Shown in pieces: positions 35,244 through 43,797 of a stretch of DNA of 64,000 nt. Location of the stretch: NCBI RefSeq assembly GCF_014207845.1, contig NZ_JACHLC010000006.1:1-64000 (forward strand). Reading direction: 5' to 3'. Both the position numbers and the translations under genes were made by a program. How positions within the stretch are numbered: position 1 is the stretch's first letter; each line of letters opens with the position of its first letter. Under the pieces are notes generated by a model. It was not told the DNA's origin. It did no database searches and saw only the letters and a list, made by a program, of their open reading frames with translations. This stretch comes from Chryseobacterium shigense (GTDB lineage: Bacteria > Bacteroidota > Bacteroidia > Flavobacteriales > Weeksellaceae).

Positions 35244-36149
35244 TTAAAATAAATTAAAATACGTTCCTGCTTTAAAAGCAATCAAACTTATAATAATAAG
35301 CCATAAGCTTACCTCCCGCATCCAGTATTTTGGCAGAAATCTCATCATCCTGCTCAGGATAATACTTGCCGGGAATGCCAGAAGCAGTAAATACTCATAG
35401 CTTTTATTCATATACAGAATAATGGTTACCAGCTGCGCCAGTGAAAATACCAGCAGAAAGGTATATTTATATCGGCTTATCGGGCTTTTCTTGTTATAGT
35501 TTTTAAAATGGTCGTATACTGCATAAATAAGCATCAGCAGAACCGGGATCAAAGGCAGCATTTCGGTATAATCCGTCATTGGCTTCATTTTTCCAAACGG
35601 GAAATAATCAATATTCCATGTTGTAAAATGGAAAAAGAACATGATGGAGAAATAGCTGAAAGCAATCAGTATAATTCCCAAAAGAAACCTGAAAAGATTC
35701 AGGCTTATTTTCTGAGAAGTTGCAATCACGTGAACCACTACGAAAAGGGCCATGGGCCAGGTAGTAGGAAGAAAAATAAAATTCAGCGCAACAATGGCTC
35801 CTACCAGAACATAGGATTTTTTTCTTATGTCCTCATCCGCACTTGTTAAAAGCAGTAAAAGAAAGGAATTGGTAAGCAGGGAAACGGCAATTCCTATATC
35901 CAGATTTCCCGGATAAAGTCCAAAAATAAAAAATGTGTATAAAAATAACGGAAGATGCGTCTGATAATTAAGTGCAATACTGTGAAAACAAAAATATCCC
36001 AAAGCAATCCCCAGAAAAGTTATTCCGGCAATGGCAGCTTCGTAAGTGTTGAAATTCAGTATGTTAAATATTATGACTACTAAAAGAAGAAAACCAATAT
36101 AAACAGGAATTGAAAAAATATTGCTTTCTTTTGAAAGTAATTTAAACAT
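35244..36149 (-). CDS. DUF6427-like multi-pass membrane protein
   Basis: A 301-residue protein with about eight or nine membrane segments (first: IPVYIGFLLLVVIIFNIL). I recall similar Flavobacteriia proteins as DUF6427. No catalytic motif is seen. It is transcribed with the DUF3109 gene. The 36192 small gene diverges from it across 42 bases. Confidence 0.7.
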   Translation of the reverse strand: MFKLLSKESNIFSIPVYIGFLLLVVIIFNILNFNTYEAAIAGITFLGIALGYFCFHSIALNYQTHLPLFLYTFFIFGLYPGNLDIGIAVSLLTNSFLLLLLTSADEDIRKKSYVLVGAIVALNFIFLPTTWPMALFVVVHVIATSQKISLNLFRFLLGIILIAFSYFSIMFFFHFTTWNIDYFPFGKMKPMTDYTEMLPLIPVLLMLIYAVYDHFKNYNKKSPISRYKYTFLLVFSLAQLVTIILYMNKSYEYLLLLAFPASIILSRMMRFLPKYWMREVSLWLIIISLIAFKAGTYFNLF

Positions 36150-36191
36150 TTTTTATAAATTTGTACAAAGTTAATTTAAAAAAGGAAAATA

Positions 36192-36425
36192 ATGACGTCT
36201 TTCTGGTTATTCTTAAGTAAAGTTTTCAAATGGACATTCGGTTTTTTTGATACATTTGGAAATGTTCTCAACTGGATTTTATTTATCGTTTGCTGTGCAT
36301 TGTTTACTTACTGGTGCTATGTGCTGGTTGTAACACTTGGTGGTGATAAAGATAAAGACTATTATTCCCCTACTGAGGGCAAGAACCCTTATTACGATCC
36401 AAAGATCTACAAAAAAGAAGGTTAA
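36192..36425 (+). CDS. Small membrane protein, DUF6341-like
   Basis: A 77-residue protein with one or two hydrophobic helices (FGNVLNWILFIVCCALFTYWC) and a C-terminal charged tail with YYDPKIYKK. It is probably an inner-membrane protein with a cytoplasmic tail. The family name is recalled with low certainty; the function is unknown. A TAAATTTG box near 36157 lies 30 bases upstream. Confidence 0.62.
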   Translation: MTSFWLFLSKVFKWTFGFFDTFGNVLNWILFIVCCALFTYWCYVLVVTLGGDKDKDYYSPTEGKNPYYDPKIYKKEG

Positions 36426-36442
36426 TTAATTGGTTATATAGT

Positions 36443-36478
36443 AAAAAACCGATCGGACTTTAGTCTGATCGGTTTTTT
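36443..36478. terminator. Bidirectional terminator
   Basis: A long stem with one G-U pair and a TT loop (36443-36459 with 36462-36478), A-run left and T-run right, between convergent genes. Confidence 0.88.
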
Positions 36479-36503
36479 TATTAACGATTAAAATTTACTT
36501 TTT

Positions 36504-36941
36504 CTAGTCGTGGATAGGAAGCACCAGTACCGGTACATGAGAATCTTTCGTAAGCCCCTTTGTTAAGCTTCCTACAAAAACATCATATATTCCGCTCCTT
36601 CCGTGTGATCCCATTACGATATAATCGGCATTTTTAGCCTTTGCATATTCCAGGATGGTATCTTTTGCAATGCCTTGTTTTAAAAGATGCTCACAGTCTA
36701 TATCATGAGCAATAATTCTCTGCTCAATCTTGTTAAGCTGTACCAGTTCTTCTCTGATCTCGTTGGCTTCTACTTCAGGAAAATATTGATATCCCATATC
36801 ACCGATAGCAAAACCGATATCCGAAGGTGCTACGTGAATCAGAAAAATTCTGCCGTTCAGCTGTTTTGCAAATTTTACGGCTCCTTCTACGAGCTGTTCT
36901 GTTTTGTCCCCAAAATCTACGGGTAGTACAATATTTATCAT
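36504..36941 (-). CDS. Universal stress protein, UspA family
   Basis: A 145-residue single Usp domain. The ATP-binding pattern G-x2-G-x9-G-S/T is present in GSHGRSGIYDVFVGSLTKG. It is probably an ATP-binding dimer induced by stress or growth arrest; no partner is next to it. It starts with INIVLPVDFGD. Single gene. Confidence 0.9.
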   Translation of the reverse strand: MINIVLPVDFGDKTEQLVEGAVKFAKQLNGRIFLIHVAPSDIGFAIGDMGYQYFPEVEANEIREELVQLNKIEQRIIAHDIDCEHLLKQGIAKDTILEYAKAKNADYIVMGSHGRSGIYDVFVGSLTKGLTKDSHVPVLVLPIHD

Positions 36942-36999
36942 GACCTTTAATTTTGTTATTTAAAGATATGAAAAATTGCCTAATTTTTATGTTAAATAC

Positions 37000-37605
37000 T
37001 TATAATATTCGGATATCAAGAATTTTATCATCTTTCAGGTAAGCTTCCAGGATATCATTCTCATTCACCTTTCCCACTCCTTTTGGAGTTCCTGTGAAAA
37101 TAAGGTCTCCTACCCTTAATGTGAAATATTGGGAAGCAAAAGCAATAATATCATCAAAACTGAAGATCATGTCCTTTGTATTGCCGTCCTGAACTTTTTC
37201 TCTGTTCTGAAGTAAGGAGAACTGTAACTCTTCAAGATCATAATTTTCTTTACTGAAAAAGTTTCCTACCACCGCAGAACCGTCAAAACCTTTGGCAAGT
37301 TCCCATGGAAGACCTTTGGATTTAAGCTCGCTCTGAAGATCCCTTGCCGTAAAATCTATTCCAAGGCTGATCTCTTCATAATGCTTGTGGGCCATCTCTT
37401 TCTGAATATATTTCCCACCTTTTGAAATCTTTACAACAACTTCCAGTTCATAATGGACATCATTTGAAAATTCAGGAATATAGAAATCATTTCCCTTTAA
37501 AACTGCTGTATCCGGCTTCATAAAAATCACCGGTTTTTCAGGGATTTCGTTTCCTAATTCTTTTGCATGCTCGCTGTAGTTTCTTCCTATGCAGATGATT
37601 TTCAT
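37000..37605 (-). CDS. Fumarylacetoacetate hydrolase family protein
   Basis: A 201-residue protein of the compact FAH type. It begins with IICIGRNYSEHAKELGN, then FMKPDTAVL. The metal-binding acids are in HYELEVVVKI and GIDFTARDLQ, and the end has FTGTPKGVGKV. Members hydrolyse C-C bonds of acylpyruvates or decarboxylate oxaloacetate. The short, single-domain form resembles acylpyruvase. Exact substrate unknown. Confidence 0.9.
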   Translation of the reverse strand: MKIICIGRNYSEHAKELGNEIPEKPVIFMKPDTAVLKGNDFYIPEFSNDVHYELEVVVKISKGGKYIQKEMAHKHYEEISLGIDFTARDLQSELKSKGLPWELAKGFDGSAVVGNFFSKENYDLEELQFSLLQNREKVQDGNTKDMIFSFDDIIAFASQYFTLRVGDLIFTGTPKGVGKVNENDILEAYLKDDKILDIRIL

Positions 37606-37655
37606 AAATCTTTACTATTTTTAAACCTGATACGGTGATATCAGATGTTTATTTT

Positions 37656-38078
37656 TTAACGTTTAAACTCATTGCCACAATAATAACAGTGGTACAAATT
37701 CGCAGGAACTTTTACAGGTAACCCTATAAGCAATACACTGATCCCGAAGATTCCGCCAAGCTTTTCGTCCTGGTAAATATGGTTGGAGCCACATTTCGGA
37801 CATACAAAATCAAATTCCGGATTGGCAATGGTATGTTCTACTTCCAGCGAATAAGCCTCATTGTCATTATAATCCTTCAGGATCTGTTTTGCCTTTTCCA
37901 GATCATCCTCAAAAACCTGAAGCTGAATACCGCCTACGGCCTGTGAAAGCAGCCAGTCCGACTGGATAAGCTGTTCGTTGGCAATAAAACCATTGACTCC
38001 GTTTTCGGCAAGGATCTGCTTGTCCCTGTTGGCTTCAAGGGCAGTTTCATAAAATTTAAAGCGGACCAGATTTGACAT
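37656..38078 (-). CDS. DUF2007-type putative signal-transducing protein with C-terminal zinc ribbon
   Basis: A 140-residue protein. The N-terminal half (VRFKFYETALEANRDKQIL, then GGIQLQVFEDDLEKAKQIL) is the DUF2007 fold. The C-terminal half has CPKCGS and YYCGNEF, a likely zinc ribbon, flanking a hydrophobic segment. It is three bases from the upstream exonuclease stop on the same strand, so it is probably cotranscribed. Role unknown. Confidence 0.75.
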   Translation of the reverse strand: MSNLVRFKFYETALEANRDKQILAENGVNGFIANEQLIQSDWLLSQAVGGIQLQVFEDDLEKAKQILKDYNDNEAYSLEVEHTIANPEFDFVCPKCGSNHIYQDEKLGGIFGISVLLIGLPVKVPANLYHCYYCGNEFKR

Positions 38079-38081
38079 TTT

Positions 38082-38846
38082 TTAAAATTTACCTGAAAGT
38101 TGGATCTTTGTAAATACCTTCTTGGTATATAACGGGAAATCTGCATTCTGAAGCCATCCGTAATACCCTAAATCTTTCTGGAAAACAGCTTTTACAACCT
38201 GTCCTTTATACTTTCCGAAGTTGAAAACGGCTTCCGATTTTTCATTATATCCTATAAATCCTGCAAGATCAGCATTTTTATTATGAAATGTGAACTCGCT
38301 CAAAGGCGCAATTTCATTTGGAATATCATCATATTTTCCAACCTGTGCATCCAGAACCTCAAAAGTAGCCATCACATCGGCCTCTGCAGAATGAGCATTT
38401 TCTAAGGTTTTTCCACAGTAAAACTGATAGGCGGCGCCTAAATTTCTCGGTTCCTTTTTGTGAAAAATGGTCTGTGCATCTACCAGTCTGAATTTACTCA
38501 GATCAAAATCTATTTCCACTCTCAATAATTCTTCTGCCAGAAGCGGAACATCGAATCTGTTTGAGTTAAAACCTCCAAGATCACTTCCTGAAAGCATTTC
38601 CATAATTTTAGGCGCAATTTCCCTGAATGTTGGAGCATCTTTTATATCTTCATCATAAATTCCGTGAATTTCACTGGATTCAACAGGAATTGGCATTTCC
38701 GGATTTACACGCCATGTTTTGCTTTCTCTGGATGCATCCGGATTTACTTTTAAAATACAGATTTCTACAATCCTGTCTTTCCCGATGTTGGTTCCTGTAG
38801 TTTCAAGGTCAAAAATGCAGAGTGGTTTATGGAGTTTTAAATTCAT
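38082..38846 (-). CDS. DnaQ-like 3'-5' exonuclease
   Basis: A 254-residue DEDD-type exonuclease. The first acidic pair is in FDLETTGT, the second site in GFNSNRFDVPLL and the third in HSAEADVMATFEVL (H-x4-D form). The C-terminal extension of about 70 residues (FGKYKGQVV) is typical of a subgroup found in Bacteroidota, beyond the DNA polymerase epsilon-like core. It could act in repair or RNA processing. Confidence 0.9.
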   Translation of the reverse strand: MNLKLHKPLCIFDLETTGTNIGKDRIVEICILKVNPDASRESKTWRVNPEMPIPVESSEIHGIYDEDIKDAPTFREIAPKIMEMLSGSDLGGFNSNRFDVPLLAEELLRVEIDFDLSKFRLVDAQTIFHKKEPRNLGAAYQFYCGKTLENAHSAEADVMATFEVLDAQVGKYDDIPNEIAPLSEFTFHNKNADLAGFIGYNEKSEAVFNFGKYKGQVVKAVFQKDLGYYGWLQNADFPLYTKKVFTKIQLSGKF

Positions 38847-38912
38847 GTTCTTAATTTGAAAATTTGATAATGTGTTAATTTGAAAATGTGCTGATTTCTA
38901 TCCCTTACTTCT

Positions 38913-38952
38913 AAAGTCTGATATCTGATGTCTGATGTCTGACATCTGAAAT
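38913..38952. repeat. Degenerate TCTGA-rich tandem repeat
   Basis: Five units close to TCTGATGTC or TCTGACATC lie in a row just past pssA. The end of this tract matches the tract at 28244-28269 (CTGACATCTGAAATCT). Confidence 0.6.
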
Positions 38953-39666
38953 CTACCCCAACTGCTTCTGGAAAACCAGCGATACTAATATATAATAAAT
39001 AACAAGCATAGGAATTCCTACGATCTGAAATATAATCAGGATGGCAATTCCACCGCCCAGTAAAATGATTTTAGGATAATTGTCCTGTAACTTTTTCGAT
39101 TTGAATTTCATGGCCATCATCTTGATCGGGCTGATCAGAAGCCATGAAGTTATAATGGTCAGCAGTACCAGGAACAATGAATTGTTAAAAAGGAATTCAA
39201 AATTTCCCGTTTCTTTAAAAGCATAATACAACCCGAACAGCAGTACCGTATTAGTCGGAGTATTCAGTCCCTTAAAATAATAACGCTGTTCCTCATCAAG
39301 ATTAAAGATAGCCAGTCTGAGACATGAAAAAACAGTCACCAGAAGGCCAATATAACTGATATCGAAAGGAAGATGCAGTCCCGGAATTTCATTCCCGAAC
39401 GGCTCCAGTGCTTTGTACATCGTAAGACCAGGAATCAATCCGAAGCTTACCATATCCGCAAGGGAGTCCAGTTGAAGCCCCAGATTGGAATTCGATTTTA
39501 CAGCCCGTGCCACAAACCCGTCAAAAAAATCGAAGATCGAAGAGAGAATAAGACAGATGGCGGTAGTCTGGTAATCCCCCAGAATAAGATGGATTGCCCC
39601 TACACAGCCTGCAAATAAATTCGCAAGGGTGAGCAGATTGGCAAGATTATTTTTTATGAAATTCAT
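38953..39666 (-). CDS. pssA: CDP-diacylglycerol-serine O-phosphatidyltransferase
   Basis: A 237-residue membrane enzyme that makes phosphatidylserine. The CDP-alcohol phosphatidyltransferase motif D-G-x2-A-R-x8-G-x3-D-x3-D is present as DGFVARAVKSNSNLGLQLD and onward. There are about six membrane segments. An upstream ATG at 39690 exists, but a TACTTTTG promoter box lies inside that extension, four bases before the ATG at 39666, so the latter is chosen. It diverges from the sulfatase-fold gene. Confidence 0.93.
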   Translation of the reverse strand: MNFIKNNLANLLTLANLFAGCVGAIHLILGDYQTTAICLILSSIFDFFDGFVARAVKSNSNLGLQLDSLADMVSFGLIPGLTMYKALEPFGNEIPGLHLPFDISYIGLLVTVFSCLRLAIFNLDEEQRYYFKGLNTPTNTVLLFGLYYAFKETGNFEFLFNNSLFLVLLTIITSWLLISPIKMMAMKFKSKKLQDNYPKIILLGGGIAILIIFQIVGIPMLVIYYILVSLVFQKQLG

Positions 39667-39670
39667 CCAG

Positions 39671-39678
39671 CAAAAGTA
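39671..39678 (-). promoter_or_regulatory. -7 promoter element four bases before pssA ATG
   Basis: TACTTTTG on the minus strand is followed by CTGG and the ATG at 39666, predicting a leaderless or near-leaderless transcript. Confidence 0.5.
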
Positions 39679-39742
39679 CAGTTTTTCCAAATTTTATACT
39701 GAAATATTATGAAGGAAAAAATACATTAATATGATTTTGATG

Positions 39743-39750
39743 TAAATTTG
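39743..39750 (+). promoter_or_regulatory. -7 promoter element four bases before the sulfatase-fold gene
   Basis: TAAATTTG is followed by CCGA and the ATG at 39755, the same layout as at pssA, queD and panD. Confidence 0.5.
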
Positions 39751-39754
39751 CCGA

Positions 39755-41683
39755 ATGAAATTTTTTAAAGAATTTAGAAAACAAGAAGTTCTGGCTCTTT
39801 TGTACCGGATTTTCTTAGCTTATGTTTTTTATCAGATCGCCCGGTTTTTGTTCTGGTATTTCAATAAAGAACTCATCAGGGTAGATTCCGTTTCAGATTA
39901 TTTCAGCCTGGCATTTCATGGGATTGCTTTTGATACAACGGCAATTCTATACGTTAATGCCTTATTTATTCTGTTAAGCCTTGTCCCGATTGTCATCAAT
40001 ACAAAGAAAGGATATCAGTCCGTTTTATTCTGGCTGTACTTTATTACCAACGGGATTGCCTACGCTATGAATTTCGGGGATTTTGTCTACTATAAATTTG
40101 CCCAGGCAAGATTAACATCTACCGCAATGCAGGTCGCCAAACATGAATCTAATCTTTTTAAAGTGTTCACTGTTTCTGTAGTGCAGCATCCTTTTGTGCT
40201 GATATGGTTTGTTGTTTTAATGGCGCTTTGGGTTTTCCTGTACAAAAAAGTGAAAATTACAGAGCAGAAGCCTGTAAAACTTATCCCATACTTTATCTGG
40301 TCAGTACTTGTCCTTTGTGGTACGGCTGTTTTGGTTGTCGGAGGAATCCGTGGTGATTTCAAACACAGTACAAGACCTATTAATTTAGTGGATGCCAACC
40401 GTTTTGTAGTCAATCCCCTGCAGGGAAATATTGTTTTGAACAGTACATTTTCATTTTTCAGGACATTAGGAACCAATAATTTTAAAGAAGTTCACTTTGT
40501 AGATGAAAAATTTATTACAGACAATGTTCAGCCTTATAAAATATATGACCGAAAAGTAGAAAACCGTCCCAATATTGTCATTTTTATTGTTGAATCTTTT
40601 GGGAGGGAATATTCAGGGGCCTTCAATAAAGATAAAAATATAAACGGTTACGTTTCCTATACACCGTTCATTGACAGCCTTGCCGGCCAGAGTTTGATTT
40701 TTCCCAATACCTTTGCCAACGGAAGACAGTCCATTCATGGCATGAGCAGCGTTTTGGCAGGTATTCCAAGTCTTACCGATGCGTTTACAAGCTCTCCGTA
40801 TTCCAATCAGAAAATCCAGTCCATTGTGTCGGTTTGTAATGATCTGGGCTATGACACTTCTTTTTATCACGGAGCACCAAACGGATCAATGGGATTCCTC
40901 GGATTTGGTAATATTCTAGGTTTTAAACATTACTTCGGCAAGAATGAATACAATCATGATGAAGATTTCGATGGTATGTGGGCGATATGGGACGAACCTT
41001 TTCTCCAGTATTTTGCAAAAAATGTTGGAAAAAAACAGCCTTTTATGACTACGGTTTTCACAGCTTCATCACATCACCCGTTTAAAATTCCTGAAAAATA
41101 TAAAGGGAAATTTAAAAAAGGAACTATAGAAATGCACGAGCCGATCCAGTACACGGATTATGCCATCAAAAAATATTTTGAAACCGCTAAAAAGGAGCCA
41201 TGGTTCAATAATACCATTTTTGTTTTCACAGGAGACCATACCAACCAGATTGCTTACGGTGAATATGAAAAGGCTATGAACCGTTTTGCCGTTCCTTTGA
41301 TATTGTATTCCCCAAATCCGGAATACAATCTTAAAGGTGTGAATCCGGAATTGGCCCAGCAAATTGATATTTATCCTACACTGGCAGACCTTATCGGGTA
41401 CAATAAACAGATCAGAAGCTGGGGAAAAAGCCTCGTGAGTGATAAACAGTATCCTTCAATTATTGTGAATTCAGACGGAAGTACAGAGCAGTTTATCATA
41501 GGAAATCATATGTACCGTTTCGATGGTAAGGAAATTACAGGGATATATGAAAAGAATGATCTTGGATTTGCCAATAACCTGATGGGAAAACTGAAAACAC
41601 CTGAAACAGAAAAAGAAATGCAGACAGCAAAGGCCTGGTATCAGGATTATATGGACAGGGTAATCAACAGGAAACTTCATTAG
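39755..41683 (+). CDS. LTA synthase/sulfatase-family membrane transferase
   Basis: A 642-residue protein. About five N-terminal membrane segments (residues 10-185) are followed by a large extracytoplasmic sulfatase-fold domain. The metal site begins at NIVIFIVESFGREY, the nucleophile region is in RQSIHGMSSVLAG, and FTGDHTN is the distal Asp-His. Relatives are lipoteichoic acid synthases, OpgB and phosphoethanolamine transferases. In a diderm bacterium a phosphoglycerol or phosphoethanolamine transfer to envelope glycans or lipids is more likely than LTA synthesis. Substrate not determined. Confidence 0.88.
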   Translation: MKFFKEFRKQEVLALLYRIFLAYVFYQIARFLFWYFNKELIRVDSVSDYFSLAFHGIAFDTTAILYVNALFILLSLVPIVINTKKGYQSVLFWLYFITNGIAYAMNFGDFVYYKFAQARLTSTAMQVAKHESNLFKVFTVSVVQHPFVLIWFVVLMALWVFLYKKVKITEQKPVKLIPYFIWSVLVLCGTAVLVVGGIRGDFKHSTRPINLVDANRFVVNPLQGNIVLNSTFSFFRTLGTNNFKEVHFVDEKFITDNVQPYKIYDRKVENRPNIVIFIVESFGREYSGAFNKDKNINGYVSYTPFIDSLAGQSLIFPNTFANGRQSIHGMSSVLAGIPSLTDAFTSSPYSNQKIQSIVSVCNDLGYDTSFYHGAPNGSMGFLGFGNILGFKHYFGKNEYNHDEDFDGMWAIWDEPFLQYFAKNVGKKQPFMTTVFTASSHHPFKIPEKYKGKFKKGTIEMHEPIQYTDYAIKKYFETAKKEPWFNNTIFVFTGDHTNQIAYGEYEKAMNRFAVPLILYSPNPEYNLKGVNPELAQQIDIYPTLADLIGYNKQIRSWGKSLVSDKQYPSIIVNSDGSTEQFIIGNHMYRFDGKEITGIYEKNDLGFANNLMGKLKTPETEKEMQTAKAWYQDYMDRVINRKLH

Positions 41684-41836
41684 TGTTTAGCAAATGTTTA
41701 AACTGTTGATTTTGGTATAAGTGTTGTTATATAATGCGAAGGATAATAAAAGTTTTTGTTTGTTTAAAATTAATTTATATTTTTAGCAGTAAATAGACAA
41801 CAAAAATCTTTTATTGGAATTAAAACTATAAGAAAT

Positions 41837-42256
41837 ATGAAAAAAGTATTGTTAACATTCGCGCTTTCTCTGTTTGGTGTATTGTCATTTGCACAGATTG
41901 AAGGAAAGTGGAAGACCATAGATGACGAGACAAAACAGGCTAAGTCTATTGTTGAGATCTATAAAAAATCAGACGGGAAGTACTACGGAAAAGTTTCCCA
42001 GCTTCTTATAAAACCTGCAGACCCTAACTGTACAGGATGTAAGGATGACAGAAAAGGGAAACCGGTTTTAGGGCTGGAAATCATCAGAGGTCTTAAAAAA
42101 GACGGTGACGAATTTACCGGAGGAACCATTACCGATCCTAAAACAGGTAAAACTTACAAATGTACCATTACCAGAAGTGGAGATAAGCTTAATGTAAGAG
42201 GGTATATGGGAGTTTCGATATTGGGAAGAACTCAAACTTGGGATAAAGTAAACTAA
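41837..42256 (+). CDS. DUF2147 exported protein
   Basis: A 139-residue protein with a signal peptide (LLTFALSLFGVLSFAQ). The remainder, IEGKWKTIDDETKQAKSIVE to GYMGVSILGRTQTW, is the complete DUF2147 domain. It has a CTGC motif near residue 60. It is probably periplasmic and beta-rich. Its molecular function is unknown. A terminator follows the stop. Confidence 0.88.
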   Translation: MKKVLLTFALSLFGVLSFAQIEGKWKTIDDETKQAKSIVEIYKKSDGKYYGKVSQLLIKPADPNCTGCKDDRKGKPVLGLEIIRGLKKDGDEFTGGTITDPKTGKTYKCTITRSGDKLNVRGYMGVSILGRTQTWDKVN

Positions 42257-42277
42257 TCAGGTTTAAATAGAATTTTA

Positions 42278-42310
42278 AAACGGCATTTCAGAGATGAGAT
42301 GCCGTTTGTT
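42278..42310 (+). terminator. Terminator after the DUF2147 gene
   Basis: A 12-bp stem with one G-U pair (42278-42289 with 42296-42307) and a 6-base loop. It covers the early in-frame ATG of the next gene, which argues for that gene's later start. Confidence 0.7.
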
Positions 42311-42316
42311 TCAGTA

Positions 42317-42631
42317 ATGAAAGGCATTTTAAATTTACGAAAGGTTATTTTAGGATACGCCGGAATTTCTTTCCTGTTAATTATTGTAGATAATTTGATT
42401 CATTTCAGACACAATGTGAGGGATTTTATGGCTGGTTTTCGTGATGGTAGCGAGTTTAATGCTTATCACAAAACAAACCCGGATACCCTTACTCCGGAAT
42501 TGGGAAATTATATTGTTTTTGCGGTTGTTGTTATCATTACGGTGTATTTTATTTATCTCATTTACAAAAAAACGTATGGCAGAATCCTGTCTCATCTCAG
42601 AAAAAACTACAGAGAACTCAGCCGGACATAA
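42317..42631 (+). CDS. Small membrane protein of unknown function
   Basis: A 104-residue protein with two membrane helices (VILGYAGISFLLIIVDNLI and YIVFAVVVIITVYFIYLIY) around a short loop. It has a basic C-terminal tail. The ATG at 42317 is preferred over 42299, which lies in the preceding terminator. No family is recognised. It is 69 bases before pdhB. Confidence 0.62.
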   Translation: MKGILNLRKVILGYAGISFLLIIVDNLIHFRHNVRDFMAGFRDGSEFNAYHKTNPDTLTPELGNYIVFAVVVIITVYFIYLIYKKTYGRILSHLRKNYRELSRT

Positions 42632-42669
42632 GAAAATCCTTTTTTGTTATGTGTATAATAAAAAAACAC

Positions 42670-42677
42670 TATTTTTG
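42670..42677 (+). promoter_or_regulatory. -7 promoter element of pdhB
   Basis: TATTTTTG lies 23 bases before the pdhB ATG. Confidence 0.5.
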
Positions 42678-42700
42678 TACTCTAAATTTTTCAAATAAAT

Positions 42701-43681
42701 ATGGCAGAATATACTTTTCGTGAGGTAATTGCACAGGCAATGAGCGAGGAAATGCGTAAAGACGAATCTATCTTTTTAATGGGGGAGGAAGTGGCAGAAT
42801 ACAATGGTGCATACAAAGCTTCAAAAGGAATGCTGGATGAATTTGGCCCTAAAAGAGTAATTGACACACCTATTGCAGAACTTGGTTTTACAGGAATTGC
42901 TGTAGGAGCTGCAATGAATGGTAACAGGCCAATTGTAGAGTATATGACATTCAATTTCTCGTTGGTAGGTATTGACCAGATTATCAACAATGCTGCAAAG
43001 ATCCGTCAGATGAGTGGCGGTCAGTGGAACTGTCCAATCGTTTTTCGTGGTCCTACTGCTTCTGCAGGTCAGTTAGGTGCAACACACTCTCAGGCTTTTG
43101 AAAACTGGTTCGCCAATATTCCGGGCCTTAAAGTTGTAGTTCCTTCAAACCCATATGACGCAAAAGGATTATTGAAAACTGCTATCCAGGATAACGATCC
43201 GGTAATTTTCATGGAATCCGAGCAGATGTATGGTGACAAAATGGAAATCCCTGAAGAAGAATATTACCTGCCAATAGGTAAAGCAGATATCAAAAGAGAA
43301 GGTACAGACGTTACTTTGGTTTCTTTCGGTAAAATCATGAAGCTGGCTATTCAGGCTGCTGAAGATATGGCTAAAGAAGGAATCTCTGTAGAAGTGATTG
43401 ACCTTAGAACCGTTCGCCCTCTTGACTTTGATACCGTTTTAGCTTCCGTTAAAAAAACAAACAGACTGGTAATCCTGGAAGAAGCCTGGCCATTTGCTTC
43501 AGTATCTTCCGAAATTACATATATGGTACAGCAGAAAGCATTCGATTATCTGGATGCACCTATCAAGAGAATCACTACTCCTGATGCACCTGCACCATAT
43601 TCAGCTGCATTATTTGCAGAATGGTTCCCTAAACTTGAAAAAGTAAAAGAGGAAATCAAAAAAGCGATGTACGTAAAATAA
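42701..43681 (+). CDS. pdhB: Pyruvate dehydrogenase E1 component, beta subunit
   Basis: A 326-residue transketolase-like beta subunit. It has the family blocks IAQAMSEEMRKDESIFLMGEE, PIAELGFTGIAVGAAM, the RGPTASAGQLGATHSQ loop and the C-terminal domain with LEEAWPFASV and RITTPDAPAPYSA. With the alpha subunit it oxidatively decarboxylates pyruvate using thiamine diphosphate. The alpha subunit and E2 are not next to it. It has a strong terminator downstream. Confidence 0.93.
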   Translation: MAEYTFREVIAQAMSEEMRKDESIFLMGEEVAEYNGAYKASKGMLDEFGPKRVIDTPIAELGFTGIAVGAAMNGNRPIVEYMTFNFSLVGIDQIINNAAKIRQMSGGQWNCPIVFRGPTASAGQLGATHSQAFENWFANIPGLKVVVPSNPYDAKGLLKTAIQDNDPVIFMESEQMYGDKMEIPEEEYYLPIGKADIKREGTDVTLVSFGKIMKLAIQAAEDMAKEGISVEVIDLRTVRPLDFDTVLASVKKTNRLVILEEAWPFASVSSEITYMVQQKAFDYLDAPIKRITTPDAPAPYSAALFAEWFPKLEKVKEEIKKAMYVK

Positions 43682-43691
43682 TTATGATAGA

Positions 43692-43718
43692 GAAAAACTT
43701 CCGAAAGGAAGTTTTTTC
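43692..43718 (+). terminator. Terminator after pdhB
   Basis: A 10-bp stem AAAAACTTCC/GGAAGTTTTT with GAAA loop and T-run. Confidence 0.85.
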
Positions 43719-43765
43719 ATTTATTATATTCATGAAGAATAGTTCTTGACGTCATAAAATTAGTA

Positions 43766-43773
43766 TAAATTTG
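43766..43773 (+). promoter_or_regulatory. Promoter of the kup gene
   Basis: TAAATTTG at 43766-43773 with a TTG 17 bases upstream (43746-43748) resembles the -33/-7 pair of Bacteroidota; the gene starts 25 bases after it. Confidence 0.5.
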
Positions 43774-43797
43774 CGCGTTTAAAATAAATAAGCTGAT

